Of a stretch of DNA of 64,000 bases, positions 1-9,410 are shown piece after piece (position 1 is the stretch's first letter; each line of letters opens with the position of its first letter). The position numbers and the translations under genes are program-made. The stretch covers positions 2,480,001 to 2,544,000 of the forward strand of contig CP079215.1 of assembly GCA_019316985.1 (NCBI GenBank). The letters run 5' to 3'. The notes under the pieces were generated by a model. That model was not told where the DNA came from, did not search any database, and saw nothing but the letters and a program-made list of their open reading frames with translations. The DNA is from Paraniabella defluvii. Lineage in GTDB: Bacteria > Bacteroidota > Bacteroidia > Chitinophagales > Chitinophagaceae.

Positions 1-413
1 GCGTCGGCCACCTCCCGGTAGCTGAGCCCTAATTGCCGGCACATATAAAAAACGGTTGCGCATTTTTCCGGTAGCTGGTTAACCAGGTCCTGTATCTTCT
101 CATGTAATTCTTTTTGTTCTGTGTGAATATTGTTGTCTGTACCCGTATCTCCGGACATTTGATGTTGCGCGTAACCTGCTTTAACCACTTTATGCTTTAA
201 ATGATTCAGGCACTCATTACGAACTGATGTATACAGGTAGGCTTTTACCGTTTCGGGGTTTACCGTTTCCCTGTGTTGCCAGAGTTTTATAAAAATATTT
301 TGCAATATATCGTCTGTATAGGTCTCTTCTCTCAAAATAGAGAAAGCATACCCATATAACGCTTCATAGTGAAGGTCAAAAACATTTTTATATTGAACAC
401 TGTCCAAAGCCAT
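1..413 (-). CDS. ECF-type RNA polymerase sigma-70 factor, 3' end cut by window edge
   Basis: Reading down from an ATG at 413 gives about 137 residues open to the window edge. Sigma region 2 is visible near residues 10-45 (DDILQNIFIKLWQH, then an AYLYTSVRNECLNHLK segment), and region 4 begins near residue 110 (VFYMCRQLGLSYREVAD), the helix-turn-helix that contacts the -35/-33 element. This is the layout of small Bacteroidota ECF factors that usually work with a FecR-like anti-sigma factor. The partner gene would lie left of the window and cannot be seen. The reading frame is unbroken here. Sigma family assignment is confident; the regulon is unknown. Confidence 0.9.
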   Translation of the reverse strand, partial: MALDSVQYKNVFDLHYEALYGYAFSILREETYTDDILQNIFIKLWQHRETVNPETVKAYLYTSVRNECLNHLKHKVVKAGYAQHQMSGDTGTDNNIHTEQKELHEKIQDLVNQLPEKCATVFYMCRQLGLSYREVAD

Positions 414-562
414 CAGCGCCACAAAAATAGCATCCTATATATACTACAACCTAATATTCGTTCACCCCTATGCGCACTTAAATTTTTTTAGTTTTTTTAA
501 CGCGTTGCTTAGCATCGAGGTTTTTATGTTTGAAGGGGCTATTTTTACATTAAAGCAGCTAC

Positions 563-1366
563 ATGCCTATTGTAAGTGTACCAACAAGTTTTAATATCAG
601 CCTGGAGTTTGATGCGCCGGGCCTGGGCAGACGCTGGGTGGCGCTGCTGATAGATATGATGGTACAGGTATTGTACATTATACTGGCTAATTATATACTC
701 AGCAGCATCTCATTTGGTTTTGGGCCAGATGCAGGCTTTAATCAATGGGCCATCGGGCTCCTGGTTATGTCGCCGGTTTTTTTATACCATATTCTTTTTG
801 AATCGCTCACCAATGGCCAAAGCGTTGGTAAAAAATCATGAAGCTGAGAGTGGTAAGCATCAACGGCGGACGGCTCTATCAGTCAGCTACTGATACGGTG
901 GCTGCTGCGCATTTCCGACCTGTGGATTGTCATTCTATTGTTTATGCTGTTTTATTTATTAGGCAGTGGAGGAGATACACAAGGGGTGATTGCTTTTTAT
1001 TTGGCATGGGTTTTTTGCTGACCGATATCATACTGGTAGCCAATTAAAAAGGCCCAGCGTATAGGCGATATCCTGGCCCAGACCATTGTTATTAAAACAG
1101 CTGCTAAAGAAAGCCTGCATAATACCATTTTCAGGGAAGTGGAAGAGGGATATGTTCCGGCATTCCCACAGGTAATGCGGATCAGTGATAAGGATTTGAA
1201 TATTATCAAAACCTTACTGAGTAATGCCAAAAATTCCAGGCACCATGAAGATCTGGGCGTTGCAGCCGCAAAAGTGAAGAACTACCTGCAAATTGAAACA
1301 GATATGTACCCGTACGAGTTCCTGGAAAGATTGCTGAAGGATTATAATTATCTGTCAGTGAAATAA
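563..1366 (+). CDS. RDD-family integral membrane protein (frame-broken)
   Basis: The first frame encodes LEFDAPGLGRRWVALLIDMM, the RDD-domain signature with conserved Arg and Asp at the start of the first membrane helix, followed by a second hydrophobic helix and NGQSVGKK. The rest is in other frames: the break near 838 continues as MKLRVVSINGG, further breaks lie near 870 and 1040, then KAQRIGDILAQTIVIK. The C-terminal soluble tail ends with LLKDYNYLSVK before TAA at 1366. Joined, the product is about 268 residues with a roughly 100-residue cytosolic tail, as in Bacteroidota RDD proteins. RDD proteins are proposed transporters or envelope factors; the substrate is unknown. The breaks look like sequence errors because the family signal continues across them. 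Confidence 0.75.
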
Positions 1367-1384
1367 ATGTAGGTTCCAGACATA

Positions 1385-1829
1385 TTAGCCTCGCAGCAAG
1401 AGTCCGAGCGCAGACAATACAAAAAATATCATTGCCAGCATCATTAGTATTCCCCATATTTTAAAGTAGCTACCGAGGCTTCGCAGGCCTTCGCTTATGG
1501 TAGTTGGCTGGTTATTGCTAACTCCTTTCTTTACTTTTGAAGAAAAGCGGGTTAAAAAGAAAAAAAGTTACCAGACTTATAGCCACTGCAATAATAGCAA
1601 CCAGGTAAATAAAGCCTCTCAGCATCTGTCGCATTTCAGCCTCGCCTATCCCCGCATCTTTATTTTCAGGAATAGGAATTTGCTGCAAGGGAAAATTTAA
1701 TAGGTTGGCTATAGCTGTTAATGCGCTTGCCAGCGCTAGCCAGGCAGCAATATTAGCTGTTTTAGCTGAAACAAAAATGGAACGTTGCAGGAATGATATA
1801 TGACTGACTGGGGAGTGATCTTGCTCCAT
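1385..1829 (-). CDS. Small membrane protein, possibly DUF5362-like (frame-broken)
   Basis: Starts at ATG 1829 (MEQDHSPVSHISFLQRS). Two hydrophobic segments are visible around residues 27-45 and 72-92 (GFIYLVAIIAVAISLVTFFLF). A frame break near 1525 leads to NNQPTTISEGLRSLGSYFK and a final membrane helix (IWGILMMLAMIFFVLSAL) ending at TAA 1385. The polar QxxxxxxGLRSLGSYFKIWGI stretch before the last helix is typical of a small Bacteroidota family annotated DUF5362; I recall this from similar proteins and could not search. It lies just downstream of a paralogue-like gene on the same strand, so the two are probably co-transcribed. Function unknown. Confidence 0.5.
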
Positions 1830-1833
1830 AAAA

Positions 1834-2253
1834 TTATATGAAATTTAAAAGATTGATAGCCATACACACTGGCGAAAACGATAAGGGCTATAAAAAGTTC
1901 TTCAAATGGATGAAGCCTTGGGCCAGGGTGTTACTGTTTTGTTGCTGTACGCCGTTTAAAAACAAGTTCGAAGATTTATATAGCTGGTACAGCATTGTGG
2001 CAGCAGCGAAAAAGTTAATGAAAAAGTCTACTACCAGTTTAGAATAGGTAGTGTTAGCGCCGGGCATGGCAGCCTGCTGCTTTAAAGCAGCAGAGCCATC
2101 CAAAAGCATGGGTAGAACCACCATTACACTTATAGCAAAACCGATAGCAGATATTACCCTCGTCCATTTACTGATTTCCAGCAGGGCTGTTTTATCAGCG
2201 TCTGAAATGTCGTCGTCAAAAATATCTTCCTGTGGTTCCTCTTCCTGTATCAT
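1834..2253 (-). CDS. Small membrane protein, paralogue of the downstream gene (frame-broken)
   Basis: ATG at 2253 opens an acidic N-terminus (MIQEEEPQEDIFDDDISDAD), then a membrane helix (VISAIGFAISVMVVLPMLL), a Gly/Ala-rich loop and a second helix (LVVDFFINFFAAATMLYQLY). The segment NSNTLAQGFIHLKNF matches the position of the TISEGLRSLGSYFK segment in the next gene, suggesting paralogy. The frame breaks near 1890. Adding one T to the T5 run gives FFIALIVFASVYGYQS, a last helix. The exact stop is uncertain because a second break is needed to avoid running into the next gene. A promoter box lies only 4 bp upstream of the start. Function unknown. Confidence 0.5.
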
Positions 2254-2257
2254 CCGG

Positions 2258-2265
2258 CAAAGATA
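2258..2265 (-). promoter_or_regulatory. Bacteroidota -7 promoter box TATCTTTG
   Basis: On the minus strand the sequence reads TATCTTTGCCGG directly before the ATG at 2253. TAnnTTTG is the known Bacteroidota -7 consensus. The box is so close to the start codon that the transcript would be nearly leaderless. No clear TTTG lies 19 bp upstream. Confidence 0.5.
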
Positions 2266-2280
2266 CTGGGTTTACGCCTC

Positions 2281-2528
2281 TTTGTTTCACGCAGCTTGCA
2301 AAGAAGCGGAGGCGCAGGGACATTGTGTGGTGCTTGTTGAAAATTGAGAATTGTTTATTGAGTATTTCTCTCACCTATTCACTACTAGCCAAATCCTACT
2401 AGCTTTTGTTTCACGCAGAGATCACAGAGAAGCAGAGACGCAGGGACATCGTGTTGTGCTTGTTGAAAATTGAGAATTATTTATTGAGTATTTCTCTCAC
2501 CTATTCACTACTAGCCAAATCCTACTTG
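2281..2528. repeat. Two tandem 124-bp intergenic repeat copies
   Basis: Copy 1 is 2281-2404 and copy 2 is 2405-2528. They agree at most positions; the longest shared block runs from TGCTTGTTGAAAATTGAGAA through the CACTACTAGCC motif. A weaker third partial copy (TTTCTTTCGCCTATC to CTAGCTATATCC) follows at about 2529-2570. Each copy starts with TTTGTTTCACGCAG followed by a purine-rich AAGC/GAGACGCAGGGAC stretch. The array fills the 331-bp gap between divergently placed gene ends, has no open reading frame I would support and no terminal inverted repeats, so it is not an insertion sequence I can name. It is probably a dispersed intergenic repeat that duplicated in tandem. Confidence 0.8.
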
Positions 2529-2584
2529 CTTTTCTTTCGCCTATCTACCACTAGCTATATCCCGCTGGCTTTCTTTTCACTCTA

Positions 2585-3480
2585 CTAGCTCTCCATCAAC
2601 CTTTCCACAAACGGAACAATCGTTGCTTCTCCCGCATCTACCCAGTGCATACCGGCCTGCCTTTTAAACCAGGTCATCTGGCGTTTGGCATACCGGCGGG
2701 TATTTTGCTTTATTTGATCTATGGCCTCCTGGCGGGAAATTGTGCCGTCAAAGTAATCAAACAGCTCCCGGTAGCCTACAGTCTGTAACGCATTGAGATG
2801 CCGGTAGGGGAGTAACGCCCGTGCTTCTTCTTCCTGCCCGGCCTGCATCATCACCTCTACACGCAAATTGATTCTTTCGTAGAGCTTTTCGCGGGGTAAT
2901 TCGAGCCCTGCCTGTATCATGCGGAATGGGCGGGGTGTTTATCCGAACTGCGGAAACTGATAATAGATTGGCCGGTAGCCAGCACCACTTCCAGCGCCCG
3001 CATCATACGCTGGGGATTCTGCATTTCGCCGGTTTCGGCAAAAGACGATCATGCTGCAGCAGCTGATCCTGTAGCCAGCTGATACCGTTTGCTTCATACC
3101 CGCCGATTACCTGCGCTCTTACAGATGCCGCCACCTGGGGTATAGCATCCAGCCCTTCTGTCAGCGCTTTAATATATAAGCCCGTACCGCCGGTAACTAC
3201 AATGGTATCGTGCCGGGAAAAAGATCCTGCAAAAGATTCAGGGCATAGCGCTCGTACCAGGCCGCGTTAATATCATCCTGAATATGATGGGAGGCAATAA
3301 AATAGTGGGGTACCTGGCTGAGCTCTGCAACCGATGGCCGGGCTACGCCGATATTCATTTCTTTGTAGCACTGGCGGCTGTCGGCCGATAGGATAACTGT
3401 ATTGAAATGCCGGGCTACTTCAATGGCATGCACTGTTTTACCCACAGCCGTTGGCCCTGCAATAACAATGATCGATTTGA
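2585..3480 (-). CDS. miaA: tRNA dimethylallyltransferase MiaA (frame-broken)
   Basis: MiaA transfers a dimethylallyl group to N6 of A37 in tRNAs reading UNN codons. The N-terminal P-loop AGPTAVGKT is readable on the minus strand near 3445, followed by ILSADSRQCYKEMNIGVARPS, the family substrate-binding segment, and PHYFIASHHIQDDINAAWY. Breaks near 3210, 3050 and 2940 lead to the C-terminal half (LPREKLYERINLRVE, YRHLNALQTVGYRELFDY, TRRYAKRQMTWFKR) ending at TAG 2585. No ATG is visible in frame just upstream of the P-loop (TAA lies 11 codons before), so the start is either lost to a break or a rare codon. Length about 299 residues is normal. Confidence 0.9.
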
Positions 3481-3505
3481 TATTTGAAATTTAGGATTTC
3501 CGGAT

Positions 3506-4064
3506 TTAATCTTCTTCGTCCTGGTACTCATCGGCCGACTCTTCAATACCCATATCCTCGCCTTCCTCGTTCTTTTCGTTAAAGCCTTCTGCACCCCGGG
3601 TAAGATCGTATTTCTCTTCAATATCGGCAAATTTATCGCCTAATAGTCCTTTTGTGCCATATTGTTTAGGCCCGATGCCTTCGCTTCTCACCACTGCCGG
3701 GTATTCCTGGCGGCTATCTGCCTCTTTGGATACATTGATCAGCTCGATCAAAAAGTTCCAAACCTTATGAAAATCGTAGGTATAGGTAAAGCGCTGGTTG
3801 GTATTTTTACTTCTGAGCCAATAGTGGTTTCAGCCATGATCAGGGCTCTACCCTGTATTTTTATCATATTTCTCCAGGAAATTTCCCGGCCCTGCTGCCA
3901 GTTGTCATTACTGCGATAAAATGTAGCCTGGTGCTTGTTGTCGAACGCGTAGGCTTTCAAAATCGCTTCATGCAGCTGCAAAAGTTTTGCGTATGCTTGA
4001 TCACTACGTCACGGTAAATACTGTCGTCCTCCTCAAAATAAACTCTGAATTTTAGAATTGCCAT
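3506..4064 (-). CDS. pRiA4b ORF-3-like / IS1096 TnpR passenger-family protein (frame-broken)
   Basis: ATG at 4064 opens MAILKFRVYFEEDDSIYRDV. After a break at about 3990 it continues LLQLHEAILKAYAFDNKHQA and TFYRSNDNWQQGREIS, then MAETTIGSEV. After a further break near 3750 come ELINVSKEADSRQEYPAV and GPKQYGTKGLLGDKFADIEE, with a Glu/Asp-rich tail. This matches the plasmid pRiA4b ORF-3-like family, widespread as a single-copy chromosomal gene in Bacteroidota and also called an IS1096 passenger TnpR family protein. Despite that name there are no transposon ends here. Function unknown. It is convergent with nothing and sits 181 bp from the tracrRNA terminator. Confidence 0.8.
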
Positions 4065-4245
4065 ACGGCGAATTTACGGAAATGTGCGGAGATGGGCGGT
4101 AGAGGTAATGAGTGAATTTTTGGCTGAACCGTTTTCAGGTCCGGTAATGAAACTTTAATACGGCAATCGGTATAATTCAAATAGATAGAATAGGACCGCC
4201 TGCTGTTAAGCCGGGACAAAAGCGTTTTAGGTTATTGATAGACAC

Positions 4246-4269
4246 AAAAAAGGCGAGTTGCCCCACCTT
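4246..4269 (-). terminator. Rho-independent terminator of tracrRNA
   Basis: Minus strand: AAGGTGGG, loop GCAA, CTCGCCTT, then a T run to 4246. The stem is 8 bp (two G-U wobbles) closed by a GNRA tetraloop, immediately followed by U residues. It sits about 30 nt after the anti-repeat, where type II tracrRNAs end. Confidence 0.85.
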
Positions 4270-4317
4270 AAATGTTTTCACAACGGAATCATCCTTATTG
4301 TGAATTGCTTTCAATTG

Positions 4318-4325
4318 CAAATATA
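4318..4325 (-). promoter_or_regulatory. Possible tracrRNA -7 box TATATTTG overlapping the anti-repeat
   Basis: Minus strand reads TATATTTG, an exact TAnnTTTG match, with AATG rather than TTTG 19 bp upstream. Transcription from it would begin inside the anti-repeat and leave only about 14-17 nt of pairing. This may be coincidence in an A/T-rich stretch. Confidence 0.3.
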
Positions 4326-4341
4326 AATAAATGAGTGAACT

Positions 4342-4367
4342 TGCCATTACGGGTTTCCGTAATGGCA
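4342..4367. promoter_or_regulatory. Perfect 11-bp inverted repeat between tracrRNA and cas9
   Basis: TGCCATTACGG, loop GTTT, CCGTAATGGCA: an uninterrupted 11-bp stem with a 4-nt loop. It ends 42 bp before the cas9 ATG and starts 17 bp from the anti-repeat box. No T run follows on the plus strand (ACGAGTATTTT), so it is a poor terminator. It could be an operator, a hairpin in the cas9 5' UTR, or the 5' end of a long tracrRNA form. Confidence 0.8.
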
Positions 4368-4409
4368 CGAGTATTTTAAGTAACTTACACATTTCAAAAG
4401 CATTTAGGT

Positions 4410-7400
4410 ATGACTAAGACGATACTTGGACTTGATTTGGGAACGAACTCAATAGGATGGGCGCTTATCCAGAACGATTTCGAAAATAAAGAAGGAAAAA
4501 TACTCGGAATGGGCAGCCGGATTATTCCAATGACACAGGATATTAAAGATGAGTTCGGGAAAGGGAATTCTGTATCCCAAACTGCAGATAGGACAAGATT
4601 CAGAAGTACACGCCGTCTGCGCGAACGTCATTTGCTGCGCCGTTCCCGCCTGCACCGGGTATTGAATGTGCTTGGTTTTTTACCGGAGCATTACGCGAAG
4701 GAGCTTGATTTTGAAAACAGGTTGGGGCAGTTTATGGCGGAAACGGAGCCTAAAATTGCCTGGAAGAAAAATGAAAAAGAAAAATTTGAATTTCTTTTTC
4801 AGCAATCTTTCCATGAAATGCTGGAAGATTTTAAAGCCAACGGTCAGGATATTAAAATACCTTATGACTGGACGATTTATTATCTGCGTAAAAAAGCCAT
4901 TGCCCATAAAATAAGCAAAGAAGAATTGGCTTGGCTTGTTTTGAATTTTAACCAAAAACGCGGGTATTACCAGTTGCGTGGTGATGAAGAGGAAGAAAAG
5001 GCGAATAAGTTGGTAGAATTTTATTCCTTAAAAGTGGTGGACGTGGTTCCTGATCCAGAGATTAACAGGAAAGGAGAGATATGGTATTCTATACATTTGG
5101 AAAACGGGTGGATTTACAGGCGATCGAGTAAAATTGATTTATCTGACTGGAATAATAAAATCAGGGATTTTATTGTAACGACAGAACTAAACGATGACGG
5201 CTCTGTAAAAACGGATAAAGAAGGGAACGAAAGAAGAAGTTTTCGAGCGCCTGGCGAGGAAGACTGGACATTGATTAAGAAGAAAACCGAACAAGATATT
5301 GAACATTCCCGCAAAACCGTCGGCACGTATATATACGAAAACTTACTGCTCAATCCTAAGCAAAAAATAAAAGGTAAGTTAGTCCGTACAATAGAACGTA
5401 AGTTTTATAAGGAAGAACTGGAAACTATACTTAGAAAACAAATTGAACTACAGCCGGAATTATTTACCGACGATTTATACAGTGATTGCGTCAGGGAATT
5501 ATATCGAAATAATGAAGTGCATCAAATACAATTGAGTAAACGGGACTTTGTGCATTTGTTTGTGAATGATATTATTTTTTATCAGCGTCCTTTAAAAAGC
5601 CAAAAGTCATCCATCGGCAATTGCGCCCTGGAGTACCGCGTTTATAAAGTAAAAGGTAAAGACGGAAAAGAATTTGATAAGAAGGAATACCTGAAAGCCA
5701 TTCCGAAATCGCATCCGTTATATCAGGAATTTCGCATTTGGCAGTGGATGTATAACCTGAAAATTTTTAGACGGGAAGATGAGGCGGATGTTACGCAAAC
5801 TTATATTAATAGTGATGAAGATAGGGCTCGCTTATTTGATTTTCTGATGCAACAAAAAGAGGTTGATCAAAAAATATTATCAAATATTTATTGGAACCAC
5901 AGGGGTTGAAGGGAAAAATTTTGACGACGGAAATTTCAAAATACCGTTGGAATTACGTGTATGATAACGAAAAGGATGAATCGAAAAAATATCCGATGAA
6001 CGAAACAGGGTATGAGTTACGGAGAAGATTGGCCAAAGTTGAAAATGTTCCCAATGATTTTCTGACTGTGGAAAAAGAACTTCAATTATGGCATTTGATC
6101 TATTCGGTTACAGATAAAGTTGAATTTGAAAAAGCATTGCACTCATTTGCTGCCAAATATAATTTAGACGAAAAATCTTTTTTCGAAAATTTCAGAAAGT
6201 TTCCGCCGTTTAAAAGTGAATACGGCTCTTTTTCTGAAAAGGCGATTAAAAAACTGTTGCCCTTAATGCGTACTGGCAAATATTGGAATTGGAAAAATAT
6301 AGACCTGTCAACGCAAAAAAAAATTGCCAATATAATAAATGGAGAGTTTGACGAAACCATCAAAAATCGGGTACGTGAGAAAGCAGCTCAACATCAATTA
6401 CAAACGGAAACCGATTTTCACGGATTACCGCTATGGCTGGCACAATATATAGTTTATGACCGGCATTCAGAAGCTGAAATTACGGGCAAATGGCAATCAA
6501 TAGAAGAGCTTAAAAAATATCTGGAAGAATTCAAACAACACTCATTACGTAATCCGATTGTTGAGCAGGTAGTAATGGAAACTTTGCGTGTGGTGGGAGA
6601 TATTTGGGAGAAATACGGCAACGGTAAAAAGATTTTTTCAATGAAATTCACGTAGAACTTGGCCGCGAAATGCGTAATACTGCCGAAGAGAGAAAACGAC
6701 TGACTGCTATCGTTTCGGATAATGAAGCGACCAACTTAAGATTGAAAGAACTTTTGATTGAGTTAAAAGAAAATTCAGACGGTAAACTGAATGTTGAAAA
6801 TGTACGTCCTCATTCACCAATGCAACAGGAAGCGTTGAAAATATTTGAAGACGGGGCTTTGAGTACCTACGATGTGCCGGATGATATTTTAAAGATCAGC
6901 AAAACAGCACAACCATCCAAATCTGAATTGCAGCGATACAAGTTGTGGCTGGAACAGCGTTACCAGTCGCCTTACACAGGCAAAATAATTCCGTTGGGTA
7001 AACTATTTACATCTGAATATGAAATAGAACATATCATTCCGCAGTCACGATATTTTGATGATAGCTTTAGCAATAAAATTATTTGTGAATCGGCAGTTAA
7101 TAAACTGAAGGATAAACAACTGGGGTTTGCATTTATAAAAAAACATGCGGGAGAAATTGTACAGGATGGTGATAAACAATTTAAAGTGCTTACAGAATCG
7201 GAGTATAAAGATTTTGTCAAAAATCATTATTCCAAAAACCAATCCAAGAAAAGAAAACTTTTACTTGAAGAAATTCCTGATGCCATGATTGAGCGGCAAC
7301 TAAATGATACACGTTACACTAGTAGATTTATTTCTAATATATTGTCAAATATTGTACGTAGTGAGGACGGAAAGGATGAGGAATTCAGAAGTAAAAATGT

Positions 7401-8807
7401 ACTGCCCGGGAATGGTAAGATCACCCAAACACTTCGTCAGGATTGGGGATTGAACGATATTTGGAATGAATTGATCTTGCCAAGATTTGAAAGGATGAAT
7501 CAGTTGACTGATTCCAATCAGTTTACTTCTAAAAATACAGAGGGAAAAACGATCCCGGCTATTCCATTAAAGTATTCAAAAGGTTTTCAGAAGAAGCGGA
7601 TTGACCACCGTCATCACGCATTGGATGCTTTAGTGATTGCCTGTGCAACCAGGGAGCATATTCAATATCTGAACAATGAAAATGCCAAATCTCAAAAATA
7701 TCACCTTCAGATGGGGCTTGCACAAAAACTTCGTAAAATGGAAACGATTGAAGTATCCAAGTGGAAGAAGGCTGATAATGATGTTTGGATCAAGTGTGAA
7801 GAGAAAATAGAAAAGCGAGTACCAAAAGACTATTTAAAACCATGGGAAACCTTTACGCAAGATACCAAAGCTCAATTGGGCAAAATAGTGGTGAGCTTTA
7901 AACAAAACATTCGTGTTATCAACAAAACGAATAATAAATATGAGAAGTTTGTAGAAAAAAATGGAAAAATAAGCAGGAATTTGTTTCTCAAACCAAAGGA
8001 GATAGTTGGGCTATCCGCAAACCGATGCATAAGGACACTGTTTCCGGAAGAATTGATTTACCACGGATAAAAGTTCCTAAAGGAAAGATGCTTACGGCAA
8101 CAAGAAAGAGTGTTGATTGGTCATTTAACTTGAAAACCATTGAATCTATAACTGATACAGGCATTCAAAAGATATTGAAAAATTACCTCAATTTCAAAGG
8201 CAATAAACCAGAGATTGCATTTTCACCGGAAGGATTAGAGGAAATGAATAAAAGTATAGCTCAATTTAATGATGGTAAGGCGCATCAGCCAATTTATAAA
8301 GCCCGCATTTTTGAGTTGGGAAGCAAGTTCGCGCTTGGAGAAACAGGCAATAAGAAGCATAAATATGTTGAAGCGGCAAAAGGGACGAATCTGTTCTTTG
8401 CTGTTTATGCAGATAATAATGGAAAAAGATCCTATGATACAATTCCATTGAATATAGTTGTCGAAAGACAAAAGCAGGGTTTACGCTCTGTGCCTGATAC
8501 TAATGAAAAAGGACACCATTTGTTATTCTACTTATCTCCTAATGATTTGGTGTATGTACCTATTGAAGACGAAAAGGATGCTGCTGATGGAATAGATTTC
8601 GGTAAGTTATCAAAAGAGCAAGTAAACAGGATTTATAAAATTATTAGTTTCACTGGGAACCGGTTATATGCTGTTCCCGTATCTGTAGCAACCGTTATTG
8701 TGAATAAACTTGAATATACACAATTGAATAAAATCGAATTTATAAAAGATAAAGAGCTGTGTTTCAAACTTGACGTGGATAGGTTAGGTAACATTACAAA
8801 AGCATAA
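4410..8807 (+). CDS. cas9: Type II-C CRISPR effector nuclease Cas9 (three frame breaks)
   Basis: RNA-guided DNA endonuclease. RuvC-I is ILGLDLGTNSIGWAL with catalytic Asp9. An Arg-rich bridge helix follows (RSTRRLRERHLLRRSRLHR, about residues 67-85). RuvC-II is EIHVELGRE near residue 750, HNH is YEIEHIIPQSRYFDDSFSNK near 870 with His and Asn present, RuvC-III is RIDHRHHALDALVIA near 1064. The C-terminal region is the wedge/PAM-interacting part. Breaks: about 5870 (A6 run), 6630 (T6 run, inside RuvC-II) and 7983 (TTT). One added base in each restores frame, giving about 1466 residues, normal for Bacteroidota II-C Cas9. All catalytic residues I can check are intact. It heads a tightly packed plus-strand gene run and is divergent from the tracrRNA. 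Confidence 0.97.
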
Positions 8808-8810
8808 CGC

Positions 8811-9405
8811 ATGCTTCTTTTCTCAACATATTATCACATCTACAACCACGCCAATGGCGATGATAACCTGTTTCGGGAAGAAGAAAATTACAATTTCTTT
8901 AAAAGAAATATCATCAGCATATTGACCCAATAGCTGAAACCATTGCCTGGTGCCTGATGCCGAACCATTTTCATCTGCTGGTAAAAATAAAAAGCGAAGA
9001 AGCGGTGGCATCAACTTTTCTAAAGTTCGAAACTTTAGAAAAGTTTGAGCAGCGCTGCACCTTTTAAGTAAACAGTTTTCTAATTTTTTCAGCAGTTACA
9101 CTCAATCATTTAATAAAGTTTATAAGAGGCGTGGCTCTTTATTTATAAAGAATTTTAAAAGGAAGGAGGTGACCGACGATGCTTATTTGCGTAGTCTGAT
9201 TCTGTACATCCATCTCAACCCTGTTAAACATGGGTTCGTAAAAGAAATGAGCAGTTGGCCCTGGAACTCCTGGAAGACATTCCCCAATATCTATCCTGGG
9301 TTAACAGAACAGCTATTTACAAATCTCGAACAATACAATACCTTACATCAAGAAAAGCAACTCTATTTCGAGGAATATAAGAAACTGGAGAACGATCTAA
9401 TTTAA
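8811..9405 (+). CDS. Y1 (HUH) transposase, RayT/IS200-like, inside the cas gene run (frame-broken)
   Basis: ATG at 8811, only 3 bp after the cas9 stop: YYHIYNHANGDDNLFREEENY, then a break near 8905, then IAWCLMPNHFHLLVKI with the His-x-His metal site of HUH nucleases. A further frame gives FSSYTQSFNKVYKRRGSLF with the probable catalytic Tyr, then DDAYLRSLILYIHLNPVKHG. These are hallmarks of the Y1 transposase / REP-associated tyrosine transposase superfamily, which nicks single-stranded hairpin DNA. Joined length about 199 residues, normal for stand-alone RayT-type genes. It ends 5 bp before cas1, so it is probably co-transcribed with the cas genes. I see no IS200 ends or target duplication. 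Whether it acts in adaptation is unknown. Confidence 0.85.
9013..9045. repeat. 15-bp perfect palindrome inside the transposase gene
   Basis: AACTTTTCTAAAGTT, 3-nt spacer CGA, AACTTTAGAAAAGTT. It sits in the variable linker between the HUH motif and the Tyr region. Such hairpins are the substrate type of Y1 transposases. Confidence 0.85.
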
Positions 9406-9410
9406 ACAAT

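Larger units (their letters stand above)
4246..4325 (-). ncRNA. tracrRNA for the type II-C CRISPR system
   Basis: The plus-strand bases 4298-4322 repeat the reverse complement of the array repeat: TTGTGAATTGCTTTCAATT, one mismatch at 4317, then CAAAT, so 24 of 25 positions match. Transcribed on the minus strand, this gives an anti-repeat that pairs with the 5' part of the crRNA repeat (GUUGUGAAUUGC...). After the anti-repeat come a small GGA-UGAU-UCC nexus-like hairpin, a GUUGUGAAAACAUUU linker and the terminator hairpin. Repeat pairing, order and terminator all agree. The 5' end is not fixed: a -7 box overlaps the anti-repeat, so a longer form with a separate promoter is also possible. It is divergent from cas9. 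Confidence 0.85.

Noticed and set aside
3506-4064. A resolvase or insertion sequence, as the TnpR passenger name suggests
   Set aside because: No inverted repeats or transposase lie next to it, and the family is a common single chromosomal gene in Bacteroidota.
4177-4392. 71-codon minus-strand frame starting MCKLLKILVPL
   Set aside because: It lies exactly over the tracrRNA and the hairpin; no family similarity, and the RNA explains the sequence.
5891-6655. Separate Cas9-like gene
   Set aside because: It is the middle part of cas9 split by homopolymer breaks; motif order continues through both junctions.
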